From: an uncultured bacterium
GTDB lineage: Bacteria; Armatimonadota; UBA5829
Length of the DNA stretch: 64,000 nt
Direction of reading: 5' to 3'
NCBI GenBank assembly: GCA_938074205.1
Contig: CALJES010000008.1
Location: 62,001 to 126,000, forward strand
Made by a program: the position numbers and the translations under genes. Below the pieces are notes generated by a model. The model worked only from the letters and a program-made list of their open reading frames with translations, did no database searches and was not told the origin of the DNA. The first letter of the stretch is position 1. Every line of letters starts with the position of its first letter. This document shows positions 26,195-35,153 of the stretch, piece by piece.

Positions 26195-27391
26195 GTGACA
26201 GCGCCAAGGCTCAAGCTGGCGAATTCGAGAGCACTGCTGAGTGTAAAGGAAGGTTTCAACCGTCTAAAGGAGATGAGTCAGGTGACTGTTGAATTGACTG
26301 GAAATGACAGGCTGCAAAAGTTAATAGAAGAGGGGAAGCGCAGCGGAGTTCTGACTTATGACCAGATCAACGACACGCTGAGCCACGAGGATCTTACGGC
26401 GGACCAGATTGACGATATTTTTCAGACATTCGCCGATGAAGGGATCCGAGTGGTCGAACACTTGCCGGAACACGAAGGCTTCGACGAAATTGATGAGGAT
26501 GAGGCGGCAAGGGAGCTCGAAGCAGCGGACGCCGATCTGGCCGAAATGGAGGGTATGCCCCTCGATGATTCGATCCGAATGTGGCTCCGTGAGATCGGCA
26601 AGACTCCTCTGCTGACAATGGAAGAAGAAATCGCCCTTGCTAAGCGAATAGAGGCGGGTGACGAAGAGGCTAAAAACGTACTCACAGAGGCGAACCTTAG
26701 GCTCGTTGTAAGCATAGCCAAGCGTTACTCCGGGCGCGGTATGAGCTTTCCTGACCTGATTCAGGAAGGAAATATCGGCCTGATCCGCGCAGTGGAGAAG
26801 TTCGATTATCGCAAGGGCTACAAGTTTAGCACTTATGCTACGTGGTGGATCAGGCAAGCGATCACGCGCGCAATAGCCGATCAGGGCAGAACTATTCGAA
26901 TTCCTGTGCATATGGTTGAGACTATAAACAAGTTGGTCAAAACTTCCAGCCAGCTAGTACAGGAACTTGGCCGCGAACCGACCTTGGAAGAAATAGCGGA
27001 AGCCATGAACGTGCCTACTGAGCGCGTCAGCGAGATCATACGTATAGCGCCCGAACCTCTCAGCCTCGAAACGCCCATAGGCGAAGAGGAAGATAGCCAC
27101 TTAGGCGACTTCATCGAGGACCAAGAAGCAGAGTCGCCAGCTGAGGCTGCTTCAGTGGCAATATTGAGGGAAAAGATCGAGGAAACACTGAACAAGCTGA
27201 CTCCACGCGAGCGAGACGTGCTCCGAATGCGCTTTGGTCTTGACGACGGCTATTCCAGAACTCTCGAAGAAGTAGGTCGGCACTTCAAGGTGACGCGCGA
27301 GCGAATTCGGCAGATTGAAGCCAAAGCGCTGAAGAAACTTCGCCACCCACAGAGAAGCAAGAAGCTCAGGGAGTACTTGGAGCAATCGTAA
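26195..27391 (+). CDS. rpoD: Primary RNA polymerase sigma factor
   Basis: 398 residues from GTG 26195. Region 1.2 starts [20 protein letters not shown]. Region 2 has [40 protein letters not shown] and [20 protein letters not shown]. Region 3 begins [18 protein letters not shown]. Region 4 ends [20 protein letters not shown]. These are the complete set for a group 1 sigma factor. The acidic N-terminal region is short. The start is uncertain: AAAGGAG at about 26266 sits just before ATG 26273 and 9 nt before GTG 26282 (giving [12 protein letters not shown]), which would shorten the protein by 26-29 residues. The gene ends at a classic terminator. Confidence 0.97.
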   Translation: MTAPRLKLANSRALLSVKEGFNRLKEMSQVTVELTGNDRLQKLIEEGKRSGVLTYDQINDTLSHEDLTADQIDDIFQTFADEGIRVVEHLPEHEGFDEIDEDEAARELEAADADLAEMEGMPLDDSIRMWLREIGKTPLLTMEEEIALAKRIEAGDEEAKNVLTEANLRLVVSIAKRYSGRGMSFPDLIQEGNIGLIRAVEKFDYRKGYKFSTYATWWIRQAITRAIADQGRTIRIPVHMVETINKLVKTSSQLVQELGREPTLEEIAEAMNVPTERVSEIIRIAPEPLSLETPIGEEEDSHLGDFIEDQEAESPAEAASVAILREKIEETLNKLTPRERDVLRMRFGLDDGYSRTLEEVGRHFKVTRERIRQIEAKALKKLRHPQRSKKLREYLEQS

Positions 27392-27417
27392 CTGCTCGAA
27401 AGTGCAAAAGTGGTAAC

Positions 27418-27451
27418 AAAAGCTCGGCGCATTGATTGTGCCGAGCTTTTT
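27418..27451 (+). terminator. Intrinsic terminator after rpoD, bidirectional
   Basis: AAAAGCTCGGC and GCCGAGCTTTTT form a long GC-rich stem around a short loop, starting 27 nt after the rpoD stop. The stem also serves the leftward PIG-L gene, whose stop is at 27459. Confidence 0.9.
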
Positions 27452-27458
27452 CGTTGAG

Positions 27459-28235
27459 TTATTCACTGTTGGGACACCTGTAGGTTTCTGCGTAGGCTGC
27501 TCCGATCTTTGCACCTTCAGTCTTGTCTTTCTTTGTCAAGAAGCGCTTAGCAAATGGGTAGAGGAACCATGGTACTTCAGTGCGGTGTGCCCGAATAGCC
27601 TTGAGCTTGACCCTAAACACATCATCCTCAAACCCTAGCCACAGGTTGGGCTGGGTCGTGCCGTAGTAGCAAATAGCGCATGAGACGACGTTAACCGCCA
27701 TCTCGGCGGCCCGGGCAGCGGCTATGTGGTCAGGGTGAGGATTGTATATGTGATGCGGGTCCCAGGCCACTATCATGTCGGGTTTCCTTTGAGCGATGAG
27801 TTGCCTCAGCTTGGCGGCGAATTCTTCTACGCGACTCGACAAATCCTTGTCTGGGTAATCGAACAGTACTACATCCACACCGCCAAGGACTCGCGCTGCG
27901 TCAAGTTGATGATGGCTTCGAAGGTTTTCCAGGCGCTGCTTGGCTTTGCCCTGTCTTCCTTTCCCGCCGCGGGTACCTACTGCGAAAGTCACTTGCGACC
28001 CACGACGTTTGAGGGACACGATCAACCCAGAGCAGTAGAACTCTATGTCGTCCGGATGGGCTCCGACGAAGAGCACGTTGCGGCAAGAAAGGATCTTTCG
28101 TGCTAGCGCGTCGTTGTATGCAGAGGGTCTATTGGCTGCTATTGGCACGTGTGCTGCTACAATGATCAACGCTGCGCCCCCCAGAGCAGCAAGGATTACA
28201 AAGGCTATTAAAGCGGCTATTACAGCCCAGCGCAT
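27459..28235 (-). CDS. PIG-L/LmbE-family deacetylase with N-terminal membrane anchor
   Basis: 258 residues. The first 30 form a membrane anchor (AVIAALIAFVILAALGGAAL). Residues about 52 onward are a PIG-L/LmbE domain with the zinc and catalytic motif LFVGAHPDDIEFYCSGLIV and the downstream NPHPDHIAAARAAEMAV. Members remove N-acetyl groups from GlcNAc-containing small molecules or lipids (for example mycothiol, bacillithiol and GPI precursors). The substrate cannot be told here. Its start overlaps the end of the upstream TIM-barrel gene by 16 nt, so the two are one transcription unit read leftward. It ends against the rpoD terminator. Confidence 0.92.
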   Translation of the reverse strand: MRWAVIAALIAFVILAALGGAALIIVAAHVPIAANRPSAYNDALARKILSCRNVLFVGAHPDDIEFYCSGLIVSLKRRGSQVTFAVGTRGGKGRQGKAKQRLENLRSHHQLDAARVLGGVDVVLFDYPDKDLSSRVEEFAAKLRQLIAQRKPDMIVAWDPHHIYNPHPDHIAAARAAEMAVNVVSCAICYYGTTQPNLWLGFEDDVFRVKLKAIRAHRTEVPWFLYPFAKRFLTKKDKTEGAKIGAAYAETYRCPNSE

Positions 28236-29155
28236 TCTAGCAGACGGTTGTAGTTTTCCACAATTCGCGAGACGACCTCTCTGCAGTCGCGCACGCCTCG
28301 CAAGTGCGTTTCATATACTAGCGGTCCCGCATAGCCGATCTCCTTCAGTACTCCCAGCAGCTCGCGCCAATCGAGTTTCCCCTCGAACGGCAGCCAATGT
28401 CGCTCCACACCGTCCTGATCGGATATGTGAACGTTCACAATCAGTTGACCGACCTTTCTGAGCATCCCCGGAACAGCCCGCGGCGGGAAAAGGTGGTTGG
28501 TGTCGAAAGTGACTCCCACGTTAGTTCGGTCAATTAAGCTTATTAGCTCCAACAATTCCTCTAGAGAATTCCCTATTTCTCGCTTCGGTAGAGGTTCCAA
28601 GCCCACTACAATGCCGTGTTCTGCAGCTGCATCGGATGCTTTGCGAATAATCTCTGCGGCGTGGCGAAGCATAGTCGCGCGGGGGCAGTTGTACAGTATG
28701 TCTACTCCGGGATGAACCACGACAACTCCCGCTGCCAGTCTCCGTGCAACATCGATCGAATCCAACATGCCCACCAGAGCACCTTGCCTTTCCTCCTCGA
28801 CGGGAGAAGAAGGATTCGCGTAGCGCCCATAGGGTGCGTGAACCGACCAAAATTCAACCCTGGGATTATCCAGTAGGACTTGCAGAATTGCCTCGTTGTC
28901 CCACGCAAGTGAGTGATAACACTCCATCGAATGCACGGGCGACTCGTTCAGCGCGATCATCATCTCGCGCATGAACTCGACCATCATCCGATTCTGTTTT
29001 AGGTCGAACGTGCGGATCCTGGCTTCGCGTCCGTCTATGTATGCGGCTTTCAGCAATTCCTGTGGCATTAGCCGAACAAAAGAACTTCCCGAAACTCCAA
29101 GCCTAAGGCGGCTATTTCCCGTAGTGCCTTTAGTGTGGCTTGTTGCTTGTTCCAT
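28220..29155 (-). CDS. Sugar phosphate isomerase/epimerase-like TIM barrel (AP endonuclease 2 family)
   Basis: 311 residues. The fold is a xylose-isomerase-like TIM barrel. Motifs in order are FWSVHAPYG near residue 105, VVVVHPGVDIL near 145, IVVGLEPLPKREIGNSLEEL near 185, VGVTFDTNHLFPP near 220 and IVNVHISDQDG near 245. The last part ends GPLVYETHLRGVRDCREV. The His, Glu, Asp and Glu residues match the metal-binding set of the family. Enzymes of this type isomerise or epimerise sugars or keto sugars. ATG 29155 was chosen, and the frame continues upstream without similarity. The downstream gene is the PIG-L deacetylase, which it overlaps. Confidence 0.88.
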   Translation of the reverse strand: MEQATSHTKGTTGNSRLRLGVSGSSFVRLMPQELLKAAYIDGREARIRTFDLKQNRMMVEFMREMMIALNESPVHSMECYHSLAWDNEAILQVLLDNPRVEFWSVHAPYGRYANPSSPVEEERQGALVGMLDSIDVARRLAAGVVVVHPGVDILYNCPRATMLRHAAEIIRKASDAAAEHGIVVGLEPLPKREIGNSLEELLELISLIDRTNVGVTFDTNHLFPPRAVPGMLRKVGQLIVNVHISDQDGVERHWLPFEGKLDWRELLGVLKEIGYAGPLVYETHLRGVRDCREVVSRIVENYNRLLECAGL

Positions 29156-29662
29156 AACTAAGACTCCAAATCCAAAATCCTCTCGTGCGAGTAGACAGGC
29201 CATTGCTCATACGTGACAGGCGGCATCGCACTCTACCGCGGTATGATAAAATATCTTGTACCTGTGCCGCATAAGCTGCGTTGAGCAAGGTGATATACTA
29301 TATAAACTTGCACCTGTCAAACCTCGCTGGTAGATCAGCTCCGCTCTGCCTCTTAACTGAGCGGCCGGTGAAAACCTCCAGGCTCTTCATCGACCTTTTA
29401 TGTCGAAACGCAGATTTTGCGCTCAGCTTATAGGAAATCGGGCTTCTGACGAAACAGATGATTTCTATATCGAGGTATTTACACAGAAGAAGTGGCTTGT
29501 TTTGAGTAACCGCCAGGACTATGGCACAAGGTAATTGGCAGTCTCAGTATGTAAAAGTACTAGTTTGCGTTTGACCCTCACGAATGCCGAAGAGTAGCAT
29601 GTTATGCGAGCTTTTTACGTTGCATTCGCACTAGGTAACCCAACAGTGAGGAGGTACCCCGC
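29156..29662. other. Intergenic region between divergent genes; no gene seen
   Basis: 507 bases hold both promoters and the leader of the S55 peptidase gene. I looked for a riboswitch or small RNA and saw no convincing structure. AT-rich sequence near 29280-29300 (GATATACTATATAAAC) may include -10 elements. GAGGAGGT before TTG 29663 is the ribosome site of the rightward gene. Confidence 0.5.
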
Positions 29663-32600
29663 TTGATAGGCACCCTTATTAAGAGAATTGTGACATTAGC
29701 GACACTGTTTGCGGTTGTCTGCTCCTGCAACCCGGCGCATACTGCTTACCTATCTCGAATATCACCCGAGGATGCGAAGCACATTATGCCCGTTTCACAA
29801 ATTAGGCGTGGTATGCGAGGATACGGACTAACTGTCTTCCAGGGCACTAAGATCGAGAAGTTTGACCTGGAGGTTCTAGGTGTTCTGAAGCAGATGAATA
29901 CCGGTGGCGACCTGATATTGGTTCGAATAGGCGGAGGACCCATTACCAAGCGCGGCACCGGTATAATCGCCGGAATGAGCGGAAGTCCCTGTTATATCAG
30001 CGGAAAGCTTATCGGCGCCATAGCTTACGGCAGTGGTTACGCGAAAGAGCCCATCGGAATGGTAACTCCTATAGCCGATATGCTCGAAGCATGGGACGAA
30101 AATCTACCGAGCCGACCTAGCGGTCACAGCTCGCAGCCTGCAGATCTACCTGAGCCTATCAGCGTCGGAGGTAAGATTGTGCGGAAGGTGGCCATTGCGC
30201 AGCCAGGAAGGGAAGAAACCGACATTTCCAACGGTGTGCTACATATGGTACCCCTTATGACCCCTGTCATGGTGAGTGGGCTTTCACCTCGTGGCATCGG
30301 ACGATTGGCTGAGTTGTTGAGACCCTACGGCGTGCTTCCAATGGCCGGCCCGGGACCAAAGGGTAAGGAGAACATTGTAGCCGACCTGCGTCCCGGCGCT
30401 GCAGTCGGGGTTTCGTTAGCGCGCGGCGATATAGATATCACCGCCATTGGAACGCTTACCTACAAGCGTGGCAATAAGGTTTTGGCATTCGGACACCCGA
30501 TGCTGGGTATCGGCGCAATAGATGCCCCACTTACGACGGCTTTTGTGGACGATTTAATCTCCAGCTACAGGGTTTCTTTCAAAATAGCATCACCGCTGAA
30601 AACAGTAGGCCGTGTATTCCAAGACAGGCCGTGGTCGGTTGCTGGAGCACTCGGTGCGCTTCCACAGACTATTCCAGTCACCATATCAATAGACAATAAG
30701 GCGTTCAACAGGAGTAAAACATATCGCGTGGACGTAATCAACCACCCACTGCTAGCGTCCACGCTCCTAACGTTGGTCGTGGGCGAAGCCATATACGAGA
30801 CCCATCCCGTACCAGGTGATGCTACGGCTGAGGTTGAGTACGAGGTTATCGCGGACGAGGTTGGCAAAATTAAGCGGAGCAACCTGTTTTTCGATGCAAC
30901 CTCAGTCGACTCCGCGGCAATATCAGATTTGGGATACCTGCTCCGGCTTCTTAGCTCAAACCGATTCTACCCGCTCGATGTCAAGTCTGTAAACGTAAGA
31001 GTTCGTATAATTGGCAAGCGCAATACCGCAGTTATAGACAGAATTTTTGTTAAGGAACGAGAGTATGAACCGGGTGAAACAGTCGAGGTAAACGTTGTAC
31101 TTCGACCTTACAAACAACCACGAGTGACGAAGACCTTTTCCGCAAAAATACCTGCGACTGCCCCTGACGGCAAGCTAATTCTATCTGTCAGGGGCGGGGC
31201 ATCGACTCCACGAGGACCCAGTCTAGCGGGAGTGACCTCAGGCGAAGATGGCACGCCGGTGCCTATCATTCAGCCTGACTCTAGTTCGGAACTAGCAAGC
31301 GCTGATAGTGTCAAGCAGCTGATTGAGAAATACCTGAAACGCGAGAAGAACAACGACATCGTCGTCCAGTTGCTCACACGAAGCACTACTGTAAATGTAG
31401 CCGGTGAGAAACTTACGGGGCTGCCGAGTGTTATAGCGGATGTAATGAAGTCATCTCGGAATTCGGGGGTTCGGCTCGAGCGCGAAGAGGTAAAAGAAGT
31501 GTTTCCAACGGAACTGATAGTATCGGGCACGGCGCAGCTCTTGCTAGATGTCAAGCGCAAAGACGTCAGCGAGACCAAGCCGCCGGCCAAACCCAGCTCG
31601 CCAAGCCCCGGGACCGGTTCGGATTCCCAACCTTCGCCCAGCGCACCTTCCATCAGCTATGAATCAGTGGACGATTCTGAAGACTACGCAGCACCATCAG
31701 GGTTCGGTGCTGTTGGTTCCGACAGCGATCAACCTGATGCAAAACGGTTATCACCTGCTGTAGAAGTCGAAGAGAAGACTGCGGAAGAGTCGGCGCCTGG
31801 CAAACCTGAGTCGTCTGGCACCGGGGAGAAACCTTCGCAAGAACCTTCTGCCGCCAAAACTGAGATCAAATCCGTAGTCAGACAACCGAAGGTGTGGACC
31901 CAGCGGACGCAGGGCGATTTTGCCAAGGGTCGGAGCTTCGGGGTCGCAGTCTCGAGCGATGGCAAGCTGGTTCTAGCGCCGCAGATGCGCAAACTGGCGG
32001 AAACAGCTGAACAATATGTCTGGTGCGCCCTGCCTACCGCAGACGGCGACATATATATAGGTACGGGCGATTCAGGCAAAGTGTACCGTGTCAGTAAGTC
32101 CGGCAAGGCGGATATCTTTTGCGAAACGGGCGAGCTGGAGGTACATACTCTGGCAATGGATTCCAAGGGCAATCTCTATGCCGGCACTTCGCCAAACGGC
32201 AAAGTATTCCGGATCGGACGAGACGGACAAGCAGAAATTTTCTTCGATGCTGATGAACGCTATGCATTAGCGCTTGCTGTGGATCCACAAGACAATCTCT
32301 ACGTAGGCGTGGGGGACAGCGGCAGGGTTTACAGGGTCACCCCTGACGGAGGAAGTTCAGTACTAGTGGAGCTTCCTGAACAGCAAATACTCTCCATCCA
32401 CTGGAATCCGCAGGGATGGTTGGTTGTAGGAACGGGAACGAGCGGCGTTGTCTACCGCGTAGACACGTCGGGTAGAGCACTGCCTATATTCGACGCCGGC
32501 GAGGAATCAGCTACGGCACTTGGGACGGATAGGCAAGGCAACCTATATGTAGGCACGTCCCCGCAGGGCGCAATATACAAGATATACCCTGACGGCCGAA

Positions 32601-33946
32601 GCAAAGCTGTGTTCGCAAATGTAGCGCGCGTGCTTTCAATGACCTCTGATGTTCACGGCAACGTGTATGCCGCCTGCGGTGAATCCATCGTTCGTATATC
32701 TCCCGATGAGAAAGTCACGCAGTTCGACTCAGTGGACGACAAGGTGCTTTATCTGTGCGTTAGTTACGACCGCACATCTGATGTGCTGTTCTCTGGAACG
32801 AGCGATGTGGGTTCAGTTTATTCGGCTCAGTGCGCCCCCCAAGTTGGGTACTACGAATCCGCTGTCCATGATGCTCAAGCAGTGAGCAGATGGAGCAGAA
32901 TAAGATGGGCTTCGGAAACGCCGGCGGACACGTATGTAGAGCTGCACACGCGCACCGGAAATTCGGCAACGCCAGATGCCACATGGTCTCCTTGGTCTGA
33001 AGCCTATACCGACAGTGCCGGAATGCAGATTACTAGTCCGCCAGGCAGGTTTATCCAGTACAGGGTGGTGATGAGAACCGCAAGCCCTGGTAGGACGCCA
33101 AAGGTTTCTTCTGTGAGCATAAGTTACTTGCCGCCAAATGGAAGACCCAAAGTAACGCTTGTTTCACCGGTCGGAGGCGAGGTTTGGGCAGGAAAGAAGA
33201 CCATTCGCTGGAGCGGTTCTGATCCTGATAACGATACTCTAATTTACGACGTATATTACTCTAGCGACGGCAAGGATTGGCAAACATTGGTTGGGGGACT
33301 AGGGTCTAACAAAAGGGAAGGGGTAGGCACTCCGCCCAGTGCAAAGTCAGAAGAAGAGATTACTACGAAGATAAGATCCGAATTGGAAAAGTCCAAAGAC
33401 GTGCCGGAAGAGATGAAGAAAGATGTTCTAAAGGAAATACCATCTGAGGCTAAACCTGCAGCTTCGACTACAGCTGAGCCGAGCCGCGAGTCTCCTACAA
33501 CCAGCACGTCATATGCGTGGGACACGACAAAAGTCAAGGATGGTCGATACGTGATCAAAGTTGTAGCCAGTGACAAGCCATCCAATGGCCTTGATGCTTT
33601 GTCTGAAGAGGTAATATCTAACCCCATCACGATTTGTAACACGCCACCCAAGCTTGTTCTGTACGCCAAAAAGCTGGATCTGCGACAGGGGCAGCGCGCT
33701 GAGATCACTGGCAGTGCTTCAAGTGCTCTCGCAGACATTGTGGGTGTACAATACAGGGTAGATAGCGGCACTTGGATGGCTGCTTCCCCCAATGACGGTA
33801 TATTTGATTCGACGTATGAAACCTTTAATGTCGTGATGGACAGCTTGTCTGTGGGAAGCCACAAAATAGAAGTGCAGGCGGTTGATGCAGCCGGAAATGC
33901 AGCAACCAGCAGTGTTGAGGCGGACGTTTCAGGCGAAAAGAAATAG
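29663..33946 (+). CDS. Large secreted S55 (SpoIVB-type) peptidase with beta-propeller and Ig-like C-terminus
   Basis: 1,427 residues. A signal segment (about 1-28, with a Cys-containing ATLFAVVCSC) starts the protein. Residues about 40-400 form an S55 peptidase domain: IRRGMRGYGLTVFQG (family His region), then GIIAGMSGSPCYISG with the nucleophile Ser, then LAFGHPMLGIG. S55 includes the sporulation protease SpoIVB, but no spore genes are visible here. A Pro/Ser-rich linker (about 630-750) follows. Then comes a beta-propeller (about 755-1075) with repeated units such as GNLYAGTSPNGKVFRIGRDG and DNLYVGVGDSGRVYRVTPDG. The end has Ig-like stretches (WDTTKVKDGRYVIKVVASDK). Surface processing and sensing is a likely theme. 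The TTG start is supported by GAGGAGGT. Confidence 0.88.
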   Translation: MIGTLIKRIVTLATLFAVVCSCNPAHTAYLSRISPEDAKHIMPVSQIRRGMRGYGLTVFQGTKIEKFDLEVLGVLKQMNTGGDLILVRIGGGPITKRGTGIIAGMSGSPCYISGKLIGAIAYGSGYAKEPIGMVTPIADMLEAWDENLPSRPSGHSSQPADLPEPISVGGKIVRKVAIAQPGREETDISNGVLHMVPLMTPVMVSGLSPRGIGRLAELLRPYGVLPMAGPGPKGKENIVADLRPGAAVGVSLARGDIDITAIGTLTYKRGNKVLAFGHPMLGIGAIDAPLTTAFVDDLISSYRVSFKIASPLKTVGRVFQDRPWSVAGALGALPQTIPVTISIDNKAFNRSKTYRVDVINHPLLASTLLTLVVGEAIYETHPVPGDATAEVEYEVIADEVGKIKRSNLFFDATSVDSAAISDLGYLLRLLSSNRFYPLDVKSVNVRVRIIGKRNTAVIDRIFVKEREYEPGETVEVNVVLRPYKQPRVTKTFSAKIPATAPDGKLILSVRGGASTPRGPSLAGVTSGEDGTPVPIIQPDSSSELASADSVKQLIEKYLKREKNNDIVVQLLTRSTTVNVAGEKLTGLPSVIADVMKSSRNSGVRLEREEVKEVFPTELIVSGTAQLLLDVKRKDVSETKPPAKPSSPSPGTGSDSQPSPSAPSISYESVDDSEDYAAPSGFGAVGSDSDQPDAKRLSPAVEVEEKTAEESAPGKPESSGTGEKPSQEPSAAKTEIKSVVRQPKVWTQRTQGDFAKGRSFGVAVSSDGKLVLAPQMRKLAETAEQYVWCALPTADGDIYIGTGDSGKVYRVSKSGKADIFCETGELEVHTLAMDSKGNLYAGTSPNGKVFRIGRDGQAEIFFDADERYALALAVDPQDNLYVGVGDSGRVYRVTPDGGSSVLVELPEQQILSIHWNPQGWLVVGTGTSGVVYRVDTSGRALPIFDAGEESATALGTDRQGNLYVGTSPQGAIYKIYPDGRSKAVFANVARVLSMTSDVHGNVYAACGESIVRISPDEKVTQFDSVDDKVLYLCVSYDRTSDVLFSGTSDVGSVYSAQCAPQVGYYESAVHDAQAVSRWSRIRWASETPADTYVELHTRTGNSATPDATWSPWSEAYTDSAGMQITSPPGRFIQYRVVMRTASPGRTPKVSSVSISYLPPNGRPKVTLVSPVGGEVWAGKKTIRWSGSDPDNDTLIYDVYYSSDGKDWQTLVGGLGSNKREGVGTPPSAKSEEEITTKIRSELEKSKDVPEEMKKDVLKEIPSEAKPAASTTAEPSRESPTTSTSYAWDTTKVKDGRYVIKVVASDKPSNGLDALSEEVISNPITICNTPPKLVLYAKKLDLRQGQRAEITGSASSALADIVGVQYRVDSGTWMAASPNDGIFDSTYETFNVVMDSLSVGSHKIEVQAVDAAGNAATSSVEADVSGEKK

Positions 33947-34005
33947 GCATATGCCTGCGCGGACTTGGAATAATGACAATGTGTGAGCTAAAGGAGAGGA
34001 GAGCT

Positions 34006-35151
34006 ATGACGCACGTGCGTTTTGGGTTGGTTGTTGTCCTTGTAGCTGCTTTAATTGCAGTGGCCGCCTACATGGTCGACGCGGACGGCTCGCGTCTCGC
34101 GGTTGGCGACGTTATTATGGTTACGGTCGACGGGGAAAAGGATTTCACGAAGGAGTATCAGATCAACTCCGACGGATGTGTCACGCTGCCGATGAATATA
34201 CCTCCCGTCAAACTAGAGGGGCTTAACACCTCAGAAGCTGCCGCAGAGCTGACCAAGGCCTTGAGAAAGGTTTTGGTCAACCCTCAGGTGACAGTGGCAT
34301 TTCTCAAGCGCGCTAGTATGCACGTGTTCGTGGTTGGCCATGTTAAAAGAACAGGTCTTTTCGAGATCGGCGTTGGCGACAGGGTTCTTCAAGCCCTTGC
34401 CCAAGCCGGATACGACGAAACATCCGACTTATCCCGCGTCAATGTGCGCAGAGGTAGCGAGATAATTGACCTGAACCTCAAGAAGTATCTCTCAGGTGAG
34501 GACCTAACCCAAAACATCGAGCTGCAATCCGGCGATACTGTGGTCGTTCCACGTGCGGATATCGAAGTTATCGGCTCAGTATTGATAACTGGGCAGGTGA
34601 ACAAAACTGGTACTTTGTCCTTGAAGAAAGGGATGACATTCAGGGAAGCAATGGGATTGGTCGGTGGGGTAACTGTGGAAGCTGATACCGATCGGATCAC
34701 CATTAAGCGCGAGAACTATGCTGATCCGATCAAGGTCGACTACAAGCGAGCGATGGACGGCGATAAGACTGCAGACATCGAGCTTCAGCCGGGTGATGTA
34801 ATTTTCGTTCCTGAGATCGAGACTGCGTTCTTCACGCTTATGGGCGCTGTAAACCGGCCTGGTCAGTATCCAATCAAAGGAAAACTGACTCTCAGTGAAG
34901 CCATAGGTGCTGGTGGCGGTCCGATTCCCCAGTTGGGGGATCTAAGAAAGGTGCAAATTGTTCGCGCTGCATCTCCGGACGGCAAACCCGGCGAGACAAT
35001 GTTGATAGACCTTACAAATATCCACGCGAAAGGTGAGCAGGAGCCGATCATACGGCGAGGTGACGTTATCACGGTTGGCACCCGAAAACAGAGTATAAAT
35101 GCCTGGGAAGTGATCCGCACTATTCTGCCGTTCGCCTGGATCTTCCGGTAG
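34006..35151 (+). CDS. SLBB-domain polysaccharide export protein
   Basis: 381 residues. An N-terminal signal or anchor (FGLVVVLVAALIAVAAYMV) precedes a Poly_export domain (about 30-110: LAVGDVIMVTVDGEKDF, YQINSDGCVTLPMN, AELTKALRKVLVNPQVTVAF). Three SLBB units follow, each starting VVGHVKRTG, ITGQVNKTG or LMGAVNRPGQYP. The last 20 residues (INAWEVIRTILPFAWIFR) are hydrophobic. Such proteins form or close the outer-membrane export path for exopolysaccharides, usually with Wzc-like partners. The tail could anchor it to the membrane. ATG 34006 was chosen for its strong GGAGAGGAG. The gene lies 59 nt after the S55 gene in the same direction. The glycosyltransferase genes that might feed it lie just beyond on the opposite strand. 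Confidence 0.92.
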   Translation: MTHVRFGLVVVLVAALIAVAAYMVDADGSRLAVGDVIMVTVDGEKDFTKEYQINSDGCVTLPMNIPPVKLEGLNTSEAAAELTKALRKVLVNPQVTVAFLKRASMHVFVVGHVKRTGLFEIGVGDRVLQALAQAGYDETSDLSRVNVRRGSEIIDLNLKKYLSGEDLTQNIELQSGDTVVVPRADIEVIGSVLITGQVNKTGTLSLKKGMTFREAMGLVGGVTVEADTDRITIKRENYADPIKVDYKRAMDGDKTADIELQPGDVIFVPEIETAFFTLMGAVNRPGQYPIKGKLTLSEAIGAGGGPIPQLGDLRKVQIVRAASPDGKPGETMLIDLTNIHAKGEQEPIIRRGDVITVGTRKQSINAWEVIRTILPFAWIFR

Positions 35152-35153
35152 TC

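Noticed and set aside
29280-29310. Riboswitch or second promoter in the S55 leader
   Set aside because: AT-rich -10-like sequence exists, but no -35 at proper spacing and no known aptamer pattern was found.
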